DNA of 64,000 bases from Tubulanus polymorphus (lineage: Eukaryota > Nemertea > Palaeonemertea > Tubulaniformes > Tubulanidae): assembly GCF_964204645.1 (NCBI RefSeq), contig NC_134029.1, positions 7,860,350 through 7,924,349 on the forward strand, read 5' to 3'. Shown piece by piece: positions 22,023-31,251 of the stretch. Position 1 is the stretch's first letter. Each line of letters starts with the position of its first letter. The notes under the pieces are model-generated. The model made no database searches, was not told the origin of the DNA, and saw nothing but the letters and a program-made list of their open reading frames with translations. The position numbers and the translations under genes are program-made.

Positions 22023-22224
22023 CGGTATATAGCCGGTATCTATATATCGGGCAAATATCTAACATGAGTCTTATGTCATGGGTAATTCTCTTCAATTAGA
22101 GAACATTTTGGTTGTATCGAAACACAGATAGAACACAGATAGAATTCATCTTGTTATTCCGTCGTCGAGATAAGAATATATTTTTTTGCAATGAATCAAA
22201 AATTTCGAACTGCTACATATTCAA

Positions 22225-23112
22225 CTATTTCCGAGCGATCAGCAAAGTTTCATTTGTATACGGAATTAAAGGAAATCCAACAGTCTGTACTGTATATCTG
22301 CGAATGATATTTTGTACTATAGCGCGTTCGTCATCCGTTAATTTACTGACATCTCTGTCCGCCAAGAACGTTAGGGTATCATCTGCCAATTTACGAATTT
22401 CTTTATCCCATTCACTTATACATGGTCGACTAGGCATCAGAGCGATATGAACTAGCGTTCCAACTTCACCAATTGTATGCGAAAGGGTTTGAGTGTCCGT
22501 TTGGAATAAAACATCATGGGCATTGATGTTCTCTAAACGAGCACGGGGTTCCTCAACAGTACTTTTTGATAAAGCGCTATCGATTTCCTCACGTAAAGTG
22601 ACAACTGATTTGCTTGCATCGAGCGCTATAAATGTTTTACCATTGCTGTGAGTGAGGTGAAATAGCGACCACTCCAGAACAGCAGCAGGATCATCAAAGT
22701 AGAAGCAAACATGCGAAAACACCAATAAATCGTAGAAATTATTCGGCAGAAATGATCCACTATCTTTCGAAAATGGTTGGTTGTGTATATTGTAAGTGAA
22801 GTTGAACTTACTGGCAAGTAAACTCATCCGCTTTTTGAGCTCAACCACCAGATGAGTATTCGGTTCCACGCAATCTATCTGATCAATTTTAACATCACTT
22901 CCAACCGTATACAGCGTGTCCTCCAACATATACCCATGAGCTGAACCTATTGACAGAACTCTCAATCCTCGATCTTCATTAGCAGCACTTTCTGCAAAAC
23001 AGCAACGAAGTGCTTTTGATAAATTTGTGTTCGTCGAAAAAACCGAACCGTCAAAACAACTGCAAAAATTTCTAAAAGAAACGAAAGCATCGCTGAGTAT
23101 TTTGTCGTCCAT
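22225..23112 (-). CDS. HNMT-like SAM-dependent methyltransferase, array copy 1
   Basis: Single-exon gene, 295 residues. N-terminal helices begin MDDKILSDAFVSFRNF. SAM-binding motif I is LRVLSIGSAHGYMLE (about 50-64), the motif II acidic residue is in DCVEPN (about 79-84), and the post-motif strand is YDLLVFSHVCFYFDD (about 129-143). The C-terminus is TNETLLIARK. Length, order and C-terminal strand match histamine N-methyltransferase rather than other class I enzymes. The Gln of HNMT's IQMLYY segment is His here, so histamine as substrate is doubtful. A TATATAA box lies about 90 bp upstream. No signal peptide: cytosolic. Very close to copy 4 in the middle third. Confidence 0.88.
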   Translation of the reverse strand: MDDKILSDAFVSFRNFCSCFDGSVFSTNTNLSKALRCCFAESAANEDRGLRVLSIGSAHGYMLEDTLYTVGSDVKIDQIDCVEPNTHLVVELKKRMSLLASKFNFTYNIHNQPFSKDSGSFLPNNFYDLLVFSHVCFYFDDPAAVLEWSLFHLTHSNGKTFIALDASKSVVTLREEIDSALSKSTVEEPRARLENINAHDVLFQTDTQTLSHTIGEVGTLVHIALMPSRPCISEWDKEIRKLADDTLTFLADRDVSKLTDDERAIVQNIIRRYTVQTVGFPLIPYTNETLLIARK

Positions 23113-23200
23113 GTTATAACACAGGTGATATCCAGCAGTTATGAATGAATTACGTATTCGACCCGATACAAATTTTTTAGAGTCATATCTCGTTCGCGCT

Positions 23201-23207
23201 TTATATA
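23201..23207 (-). promoter_or_regulatory. TATA box of methyltransferase copy 1
   Basis: Minus-strand TATATAA, about 90 bp before the ATG at 23112, is plausible for a short 5' UTR. On either side are blocks shared with copy 4: ATTCGACCCGAT (23156-23167) and a TAACCTCGCGCAA-like word (from about 23214). Confidence 0.55.
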
Positions 23208-23325
23208 CGACTGGTAACCTCGCGCAATCAGTTATTCAAAACATGCAGTAAGCAATACATTGAAGTAATGTGAGCAAAATGCAATTTACAGTGATCTCAT
23301 TTCCGTGGAATATCTATTGTGTGAA

Positions 23326-23518
23326 CAAACAACGTATATGAACTTAACCTTTCTCTGGAAACCATATCTTTCCACTTGTTTTATTGGCGACCGACCCAAT
23401 AACAGTCGGTCACACGAAGGTCACAACAAACAACGTATATGAACTTAACCTTTCTCTGGAAACCATATCTTACCACTTGTTTTATTGGCGACCGACCCAA
23501 TAACAGTCGGTCACAACA
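23326..23518. repeat. Two-copy tandem repeat, 101-bp period, with hairpin
   Basis: Two near-identical units, 23326-23426 and 23427-23518. Each holds AACTTAACCTTTCTCTGG and ends with the palindrome GACCGAC-N9-GTCGGTC, able to form a 7-bp stem. The repeat lies between methyltransferase copies 1 and 2. A weakly similar TTATTGGCGATCCAATAA is near 30726. Confidence 0.85.
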
Positions 23519-24010
23519 AAGTCACATTCAGACCCACATTCTGGACAAATTCTTTGCTAAAGCATTTATTTTTGAAGGTTTTAAAGAGATTTACGAACTT
23601 CCAAAACTAGTTAAAGAACATTCCAAGTGCCATCAAGATTACTGTGTGGACGTTTGTCACTAGAATCACCAGGTTCGGGTGAACCTTTATTAGTAACGAG
23701 GAACAAGAAATCAATTTCTTAAGAAGCGTGCGTGTGTTGGTGGAAAATATGAGGGGTATCCTGAATCCCTTGGGATCCCCCTTAAACCCAGCCTTGCACG
23801 AATAATCTATTGTAATCTTCAATTTTGTGTCGAAGATTTTTGAAGACCGGCAAAAGAATTGACACTAAGACGTAACTCGATTGTATATGGCATTTATTTT
23901 GAAGGCTTTAATTAAGTTTCCACGCCTTAAAGTCTGAGAAATCAATACATGTTGCAAATCTGATTTCTAATGTTGCACTATCATTGCGGAAATACCGAGT
24001 ATTTTTTCAA
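23519..24010. other. 3' flank of methyltransferase copy 2
   Basis: Two TTTATT words (23565-23570 and 23893-23898), poly(A) signals on the minus strand, sit in similar GCATTTATTTT(T)GAAGG contexts. The nearer is about 115 bp past the stop of copy 2. No coding sequence was recognised; a plus-strand open frame at 23439-23663 has no family features. Confidence 0.5.
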
Positions 24011-24901
24011 TTACTTTCTAGCAATGACAAAGATTTCATTCGTGTGTGGAACTATTGGAAATCCGTAACTTTCAAACGCATATTTACGAATTATATTTTG
24101 TATCGTAACGCGTTCGGCATCCGTTACTTTACTGACATCTGTTTCCGCATAGAAACTCAGGGTGTCATCAGCCGATTTACGAATTTCTTTATCCCGTTCA
24201 CTGATACATGGTCGACTGGGCATCAGAGCGATATGAACTAGCGTCCCAACTTCACCAATTGTATGCGAAAGCGTTTGAGTTTTCGTTTCGGTCAAAACAG
24301 CGTGAATGTCGACGTCTTCGCTACGAGTATGCGGTTTCGTGTCGGTGTTTTTCGATAAGGCGCTTTCTATTTCATCACGTATAGCGACAACTAAACCACT
24401 TGTTTCGATTACAATAAAAGCTCGACCATTTCTTTGAGTGAGTTGAAACAACGACCACTCCAGAATAGCAGCAAAATCATCAAAGTGATAGCAAACATGT
24501 GAAAACACCAATACATCGAAGAAGTTATTCGGTAGAAATGATCCGCTATCTTTCGAAAATGGTTGGTTGTGTATATTGGAAGTGAAGTTGAACTTACTGG
24601 CCAAAAAACTCATCCGCTCTTTAAGCCCAACCACCATGTGAGTATTCGGTTCCACGCAATCTATCTGATCAATTTTAACATCACTCCCAACTGTATACAA
24701 TGTATCTTCTAGCAAATGCCCATGAGCAGGACCTATTGACAGAACTCTCAATCCTCGATCTTCTTTAGCAGCACTTTCTGCAAAACAGGAACGAAGCACT
24801 TTTCCTAGGTTTATGTGTTTTGAGATGGTCGAATTTTCGAAGCAACATGCACAACAGTTCCGGAAAGAATCATAAGCATCGCTGAATATTTTGTCATCCA
24901 T
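24011..24901 (-). CDS. HNMT-like SAM-dependent methyltransferase, array copy 2
   Basis: Single exon, 296 residues. The frame extends nine codons further to an ATG at 24928, but the ATG at 24901 (MDDKIFSDAYDSFRNCCACC) is chosen because all other copies start there. SAM motif I is LRVLSIGPAHGHLLE, followed by DCVEPN and FDVLVFSHVCYYFDD-type segments (here HVCYHFDDFAA). The substrate-side loop and C-terminus (HTNEIFVIARK) are intact. The block upstream of the start is shared with the truncated copy at 21.7-21.9 kb. No frame damage seen. Confidence 0.88.
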   Translation of the reverse strand: MDDKIFSDAYDSFRNCCACCFENSTISKHINLGKVLRSCFAESAAKEDRGLRVLSIGPAHGHLLEDTLYTVGSDVKIDQIDCVEPNTHMVVGLKERMSFLASKFNFTSNIHNQPFSKDSGSFLPNNFFDVLVFSHVCYHFDDFAAILEWSLFQLTQRNGRAFIVIETSGLVVAIRDEIESALSKNTDTKPHTRSEDVDIHAVLTETKTQTLSHTIGEVGTLVHIALMPSRPCISERDKEIRKSADDTLSFYAETDVSKVTDAERVTIQNIIRKYAFESYGFPIVPHTNEIFVIARK

Positions 24902-24967
24902 AATAAACCGACAGTTGATCGTTTTCATACAACACGACGAGGTAGTCGAAATACAAATTTGTGAATA

Positions 24968-24985
24968 CGCAACCTGTTACACAGA
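24968..24985 (-). promoter_or_regulatory. Conserved upstream word of methyltransferase copy 2
   Basis: CGCAACCTGTTACACAGA, identical to 22005-22022, lies about 70 bp upstream of the ATG at 24901. It differs from the ATTCGACCCGAT block upstream of copies 1 and 4, suggesting two promoter types in the array. Confidence 0.4.
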
Positions 24986-25179
24986 ATATAACCTACATCC
25001 ATATATCCATATTTTTATTAGTCTCATAGTGCCTGTTCATATCGAAAATAAATTGTAGGGTCTTATTGTCCCTAAATATATTGACCTAAATGAACCAGTC
25101 ATATCAGGTTCGAATTCAGGTTTTCACTTTCTATTTATGAATTTCCAAAGGTTTGCATATTAATGATGCCGCTATAAGC

Positions 25180-25695
25180 AGAAAACCCGTTATGGCTGTT
25201 TTTAGACGAATTGTATTCTTTACCATAACGCATTCGGTTCATGCCACTATATTGACTCCAGTTTCCACGTAGAGAGTCAGGGCATAATCAGCCATGGTTT
25301 TCGCCCTCCACTGATATATATACATGGCCGACTAAGGCACCCAATTTCACTAGCAACTGGATGAAAGTGATTCAGTTTTCGTTATTGCTAAAACAGCTCG
25401 AATGCTGACTTCACCATAACGAGTTTCTTCTGTTTCGTGTCAGTAGTTTTCGATGCATTGCTTCTTACGTTTTTCGAATTTATTTCATCTTTAAAATTTC
25501 AGAAACGAATATGTGATCTAATAATCGAAGCAGCTATTTGATTAATCTGTTTTTCCCACTTGTTTGTGATCAAAAATTGGAAATAAAGTGTATTGATAGA
25601 CCTTCCACTTGTTTTGAATGCAATAACAGCTCGGCCCATTCTGTGAGTTGATATAAAACCACCCGAAATAGCAGCATACGGAAACTAATTTAAAA
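25180..25695 (-). pseudogene. Heavily decayed methyltransferase pseudogene
   Basis: Patches match the 3' two thirds of an array gene in order: ACCATAACGCATTCGG and TTTCCACGTAGAGAGTCAGG (compare 24105-24155), then GTTTCGTGTCAGTAGTTTTCG, and AACAGCTCGGCCCATTCTGTG. Stops, deletions and an AT-rich insertion interrupt it. The SAM-binding half is not found. Limits are approximate. Confidence 0.7.
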
Positions 25696-26282
25696 ATATG
25701 GGTCGCGTCGAAATAAAGAAAGAATTAATCTTGCTATCTCCGTTGTTCAGATATGAATAGATTTTCTTGCAACAAATCAAAATTTCGAACGAGCCTTTTG
25801 TGGTACAGGAAAATTATAAATCAAAAGTTCACAATAACGCCAATAAACCCCATTTATGAAATTATAGGACAGTCATTCATAACGTCACATTTGGCGTTTT
25901 TGTTGAGCTTTTTCAAATTTCACATACGAGTAAGAGATTTTTTTAACATATGTAAATGAAGTAACATTTAAAAACCACATTCGACTGGATTAGAAGATAT
26001 CGTTAAAGGCTTTTATTTTCACACATAAAAAAGATAGTTAGCAACAGTAAGCTTATGTATTTGACACATTACGTAGATATTGATAAATATAACAAATACA
26101 ACAATCACTCTATATACTTTTGATATAACCATCAATTACAATAATAATTTAGAGATAAAAAGGCATTATGAAATGTTGTTGAATTCGTATGCACGAAAAG
26201 TGCACCTAGACATACAGTATAATAGAACGGGAATACAAATTTGATTTTAAATGTCTGCAGTACCATGCACTACTATTACTAG
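25696..26282. other. Array spacer, 3' flank of copy 3
   Basis: AT-rich; contains the shared TTAAAGGCTTTTATTTTCAC flank near 25997, an AATAAA equivalent on the minus strand. No coding sequence recognised. Confidence 0.45.
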
Positions 26283-27170
26283 TTATTTTCTAGCGATGAC
26301 AAAGGTTTCTACAGTATATGGAATGACAGAAAATCCATAACTTTCAACCGTATGATCACGAATGATATTTTGTATCGTAACGCGTTCGTCTTCTGTTAGC
26401 GTACTGACATCTGTTTCCGAAAAGAACGACATGGTCTCATCGGCCAATTTACGCATTTCTGTATCCCGTTTGCTGATACACGGTCGACTAGGCGTGAGAG
26501 CCACGTGGACCATCGCGGCAACTTGACCAACTGTATGCGAAAGCGTTTGGGTTTTTGTTTGGGCTATAACAGCGTGAATAGTGACTTTTTCACAACGAGT
26601 ATGCGGTTTCGTGTCGGTGTTCTTCGATAAAGCGCTTTGTATTTCATCCCGGATAGTGACATGAAAATCATCTGTTTCAAGCGCGATGAACGAGCGACCA
26701 TTTTTGTTAGTGAGTTGAAATAGCGACCGCTCCAGGATGTTAACAAGATCATCAAAATAGTAGGAAACATGTGAAAACACCAGTAGATCATAGAAATCAT
26801 TCGGTAGAAATGATCCACTGTCTACCGTAAATGGTTGGTTGTGTATATTGTAAGTGAAGTTGAACTTACTGGCAAGTAAACTCATCCTCTCTTTTAGCTC
26901 AATCACCATTTGAGTATTAGGTTCCACGCAATCTATCTGATCAATCTTAACATCTCCAAGTTTATACAACGCTTCTTCTATTATATGCCCATGAGCAGGA
27001 CCTATTGACAGTACTCTTAATCCTCTATTTTCACCAACAGCATTTTCCGAGTAACAGCATTGAAACGCTTTTGCTAAGTTAATGGGTATCGCGAAAGTCG
27101 AATTTCCAACGATACAACCACAGAATCTTCGGAAGGAAGCATAAGCATCGCTGTATGTTTTGTCATTCAT
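26283..27170 (-). CDS. HNMT-like SAM-dependent methyltransferase, array copy 3
   Basis: Single exon, 295 residues, starting MNDKTYSDAYASFRRFCGC. Motif I reads LRVLSIGPAHGHIIE, with a one-residue deletion just after it (YKLGDVKID against YTVGSDVKID in sisters). DCVEPNTQM and YDLLVFSHVSYYFDD follow. This is the most divergent intact copy: the C-terminal half has QVAAMVHVALTPSRPCIS where others have EVGTLVHIALMPSRPCIS. It ends YTVETFVIARK, replacing the Asn found in the other copies' TNET. No stop or frameshift. Confidence 0.87.
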   Translation of the reverse strand: MNDKTYSDAYASFRRFCGCIVGNSTFAIPINLAKAFQCCYSENAVGENRGLRVLSIGPAHGHIIEEALYKLGDVKIDQIDCVEPNTQMVIELKERMSLLASKFNFTYNIHNQPFTVDSGSFLPNDFYDLLVFSHVSYYFDDLVNILERSLFQLTNKNGRSFIALETDDFHVTIRDEIQSALSKNTDTKPHTRCEKVTIHAVIAQTKTQTLSHTVGQVAAMVHVALTPSRPCISKRDTEMRKLADETMSFFSETDVSTLTEDERVTIQNIIRDHTVESYGFSVIPYTVETFVIARK

Positions 27171-27572
27171 GATAAACCGTCAGAATTGACTTTTCGATAG
27201 TGCAATGAACTAACGCCCAAATGAGAAGACTGTTGTTTGACTTCCTAAACTGGCTTGCTTTTTCAGAGTTTGTTTTTCAGCCAGTGCTGGAGACCTGACT
27301 TACATAACAACAAAAATAGTCATAAGATTTACAACCTCCCAGGGTCTGTGATTTAGATCACGTGTTGCATGCGTTCGCACGGTCGAAAAAGCACGTGACT
27401 ACGAGACCTCTTTATGTGACAAAATAAAAATGTGTACAGTACATCGATTGAGCTTGTATACCAGTATTTATGGTGGCTGATTCGGGACATGTAAAAATTT
27501 TTTTCGTCCTCCACGAAAACGCGCAAAAACAAATCTGACCGCGCAAAATCAAACTTTTTTCTTATACATTTT
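27171..27572. other. 5' flank of methyltransferase copy 3
   Basis: No coding sequence. The shared upstream words of the other copies were not found, so this copy may have its own promoter or a diverged one. Confidence 0.4.
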
Positions 27573-28265
27573 TTACATTTTTATACACGAATGAAACCTA
27601 ATGACAAAATATCTTAAAGTTTCATTTGTAGACGGAAAACTGTGCATGGGAAATCCAGGAATTTCTACTGCAAAGACTATAGTGCGTTCGTCGTCGAGTT
27701 TACTGACATCTCTATCCGCCAAAAACGTTGGGGTATCATCTGCTAATTTACGAATTTCTTTTTCCAGTTCACTGATACACGGCAGAGCCAAATGGGCCAT
27801 TGCTCCAACTTGGCCAACTATATACGACAGCGTTTGAGTTTCGGCTAAAACAATGCTGGCCTTTTCACGCTATAACGCTTACACTTACGTCGATTGCAAT
27901 AAAATCTCGACCATTTCTGGGAGTGAGTTAAAATAACGACCATTCCAAAATAGCAGCGAAATCATGGCAAACATGTGAAAAAACAAATAAATCGTACAAT
28001 TAAGTTATTCGGTAGAAATGATCCACTGTCTTTCGTAAATGGGTGGGAGGTGTATATTGTAAGTGAAGTACTGGACAGCAAACTCATCTGTCTTTTTTAC
28101 TCAACCACCAAATTTGAGTATTCGGTTCCACGCAATCTATCTGATCAAGGAGGTGGAAGTTAAAAACAATTCCCTGATCTGATCAACTTTGACATCTTCT
28201 CCAATTGTACACAACGTGTCTGATAAATCATACCCGTGGACTGGGCCTATTGACATTACTCTGAA
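27573..28265 (-). pseudogene. Frameshifted methyltransferase pseudogene between copies 3 and 4
   Basis: The minus strand holds, in order, traces of the SAM motif (VMSIGPVHGYDLSDTL near 28200-28260), the DQID/VEPN block, the post-motif FSHVC segment, and the C-terminal PCISELEKEIRKLADDTPTF and DVSKLDDERTIV. Small indels place these in several frames, and the N-terminal 50 codons are absent. The C-terminus lacks the IARK end. Non-functional as an enzyme. Confidence 0.85.
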
Positions 28266-28728
28266 AAAAATCATCAATCTATTACACAGGATTATAACTA
28301 CATATTGGGTTTAAACCTGTTTCTCAAATTGTTCACGCAACGGCAGTTTCCAAGACAGTAGTGTCCAATTTCCAAGAAAAATCTAAATAAACGGGTAAAT
28401 AATGCAGTTGTGAATGAATATTTTAAACAAGGAATGAGTGTGAAATATGTTTTTATTTGTGCGCACTATCGGACACTATTATACTCAATATATTATTCAC
28501 TTAAGATGATGAAGGCTCCAACTCTCCTTATCTCTGCATATCCTAGCAACGTGATAACAAAATATACAAACTATTCGCATGCAAAAGGCTTCTAATTGGA
28601 ATGTATCAAAGAATCGGTAGTTCCCCATTTAGAAAACAGTTAAGAATTCATATGATATAAATTTTGCAGTTTTTGATGATTTTCAGTCACAAGGAGAGTC
28701 GATTCTGAATGCACTACTACGTAGTCAA
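28266..28728. other. Spacer between the pseudogene and methyltransferase copy 4
   Basis: AT-rich. CTATTACACAGGATTATAAC near 28280 resembles the CCTGTTACACAGA word upstream of copy 2. No coding sequence recognised. Confidence 0.4.
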
Positions 28729-29616
28729 CTATCTCCGAGCGATCAGCAAAGTTTCATTTGTATACGGAATTATAGGAAATCCATAACTATCCACAGTATA
28801 TTTACGAATGATATTTTGGACTATAGCGCGTTCGTCATCCGTTAGTTTACTGACATCTCTATCCACCAAGAACGTTAGGGTATCATCTGCCAATTTACGA
28901 ATTTCCTCATCCCGTTCACTACTAATACATGCTCCACTTGGCACAAGAGCGATGTGAACTAATGTTCCAACTTCACCAATTGTATGAAAAAGCGTTTGAG
29001 TTTTCGTTTTTGACAAAAGATATTGGATATTGGTGTTCTCCAGATGAGCATGCAGTTCTTCTGTATTTTCTGATAAAGCGCTATCGATTTCCTCACGTAA
29101 TGTGACAACTGATTTACTAGTATCGAGCGCTATAAATGTTTTACCATTGCTGTGAGTGAGGTGAAATAGCGACCACTCCAGAACAGCAGCAGGATCATCA
29201 AAGTAGAAGCAAACATGCGAAAACACCAATAAATCGTAGAAGTTATTCGGTAGAAATGATCCGCTATCTTTCGAAAATGGTTGGTTGTGTATATTGTAAG
29301 TGAAGTTGAACTTACTGGCAAGTAAACTCATCCTCTCTTTAAGCTCAACAACCATATGAGTATTCGGTTCCACGTAATCGATCTGATCAATTTTAACATC
29401 ACTTCCAACCGTAAACAAAGTGTTTTCGAGAAGATGTCCCTGAGCAGAACCTACTGACAGAACTCTCAATCCTCGATCATCTTTGGCAGCACTTTCTACA
29501 AAACAGCAGCGAAATGCTTTTGATAAATTTCTGTTCGTAGAATAAACAGAACCGGCAAAACAACTGCAAAAATGTTTGTAAGAAACTAAGGCAGCGCTGA
29601 GTGTTTTGTCATCCAT
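28729..29616 (-). CDS. HNMT-like SAM-dependent methyltransferase, array copy 4
   Basis: Single exon, 295 residues, starting MDDKTLSAALVSYKHFCSC. Motif I reads LRVLSVGSAQGHLLE and the acidic loop DYVEPN (Tyr for the usual Cys). From about residue 128 to 165 it is identical to copy 1, including the HVCFYFDD segment, while the flanks differ more. One residue is inserted at ACISSERDE. It ends TNETLLIARR. Upstream it shares ATTCGACCCGAT and TAACCTCGC words with copy 1, and a TATATAT lies near 29719. Intact. Confidence 0.88.
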   Translation of the reverse strand: MDDKTLSAALVSYKHFCSCFAGSVYSTNRNLSKAFRCCFVESAAKDDRGLRVLSVGSAQGHLLENTLFTVGSDVKIDQIDYVEPNTHMVVELKERMSLLASKFNFTYNIHNQPFSKDSGSFLPNNFYDLLVFSHVCFYFDDPAAVLEWSLFHLTHSNGKTFIALDTSKSVVTLREEIDSALSENTEELHAHLENTNIQYLLSKTKTQTLFHTIGEVGTLVHIALVPSGACISSERDEEIRKLADDTLTFLVDRDVSKLTDDERAIVQNIIRKYTVDSYGFPIIPYTNETLLIARR

Positions 29617-31251
29617 GATAAATCAACAGTAAGCCATCCAGTGCGATCTATTCGACCCGATGAAAAATCTCATTTATTTTGACCCAGTAACCTCGCACAA
29701 TTTCGTCACAGAAAAAATATATAAGCAATGTTGTATTAATAGTATATATGCATACAATATTCTTTCATGCTGTAAATTACATATTTTGTTTAATCTCGAT
29801 TAATGTTGTTATTTTGAGAATTGACATGTCTGGTTATGTAATAATTTATGTTGAGTTGTTTGGGTTGTTTGAGTTGTTTGTGGACAATTAGTGTCCGTGG
29901 TTACTCCTTGTCATAACATGTCATCACTAAAATTGTATATAAGGTTTTGATTCTGACAATTAAGAAGAATGTTGAGATGTAATAGATTTATGGTAGAGAA
30001 TAGAAACGAAGAAATATGAACATTATCAACGTTTAGTTTTGTCTTCTTGGTGGTCGCTGGTTTACTCTGCAGTCCGAGAAAAATGCTGCATGAAAATTCC
30101 TCATTTTCTTGGGAGATCCAAATTGTGTGAATATAACACGAGAATATCTGAACCTTGGGCAGGTTATTCTGAAAATCATATTCTAATGTAAGCGCAGCGG
30201 GAAGTTCTCGACACGGTTTCCAAAATACAAATTAGATATATATACTTGAAGTCATTCTCAGTGCAAAAATACACATTCAGGAATTTGTCAGAACACCGAA
30301 TTACTTCTGAAATACCTCTCATTAATTGTCAACATTGGAGGCACCAATACTTTCTCGTAGAATTCCAGTAAATCAGCATCATCAATAATCAGACTGATTG
30401 AACTGAGATGCGGATTTTTCTTAATCTTAGCATATTCAGCATATTTCTGGGCACCCAGCAATCATTTCCGTAAACTGCTGCTCTAACTAATGTGAGATGA
30501 TTTCCACCGTGTAATAAACCTAGCCGAACATCGGTTTTGCGAATGACAGTTAGTCGGAACTTGAGTGTGGAAATAGTCGACAACGGAATTGGGCGCGGTC
30601 GCTGTAGTTCGGATATATCACCAAGATCTACTGTGAAATGCGTTAAGACCGAACTAAAGTGCGTTCGGTTATTGGTTCCGACCACTAGTCGACTAGCTAC
30701 GAAAAAAATCGATGTTTGCCCTATCTGTTTATTGGCGATCCAATAACCTCAGTCAGTTAGACGAAGTTGTGCAAAAAAACACACAAAGACTAAGAACCAC
30801 ATTCAACCAGAAAACATCCCGTTTCGTTAAAGCATTTATTTCTACGGTTTTATAGAGATTTACCGACTTCCAAATCTGATTAATTAACATTTCAGCCATA
30901 AAGTTACATTTGTACATGTGATGAAAACCTTTGTGCACCAATTATTTTATGTAATATACGATTAAGCGTAAAACTACATCGCTTTATAGCGTACATAATT
31001 GAATAATACATAACTACATAATTTTATGATAGGAAAATACATGAAACGATGTGTAAAACACATTATATTCAACTAATAATTGAGCGACGCGAAAATCGCA
31101 AAGGTTCATATTCTTAAATCATGGAGAAGACAGCAGTTCGTTGAATTCTTCCATCATGAAAAAAAGAGACGGAACATCGATTATTTACATTCCGTATAAC
31201 GGTGGAAATCATATCATATCACGTATACAATGGTAATATTACGTTAAACAG
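29617..31251. other. Spacer between methyltransferase copies 4 and 5
   Basis: 29649-29700 holds the promoter-like blocks shared with copy 1. The rest shows no coding sequence. Around 30820-30910 the 3' flank seen after copy 2 recurs (AAAGCATTTATTTCTACGG, GATTTACCGACTTCCAAA), giving copy 5 a minus-strand poly(A) signal about 410 bp past its stop. Open frames at 30389-30746 overlap on both strands and have no family features. Confidence 0.5.

Noticed and set aside
23326-23518. CRISPR-like repeat array
   Set aside because: Only two contiguous units, no spacers, and the context is an animal genome.
24902-24928. Upstream ATG as start of methyltransferase copy 2
   Set aside because: The nine extra codons have no counterpart in the other copies; the MDDK start at 24901 is conserved.
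30389-30746. Overlapping open frames on both strands in the array spacer
   Set aside because: No similarity to known families and no splice or codon support; probably chance.
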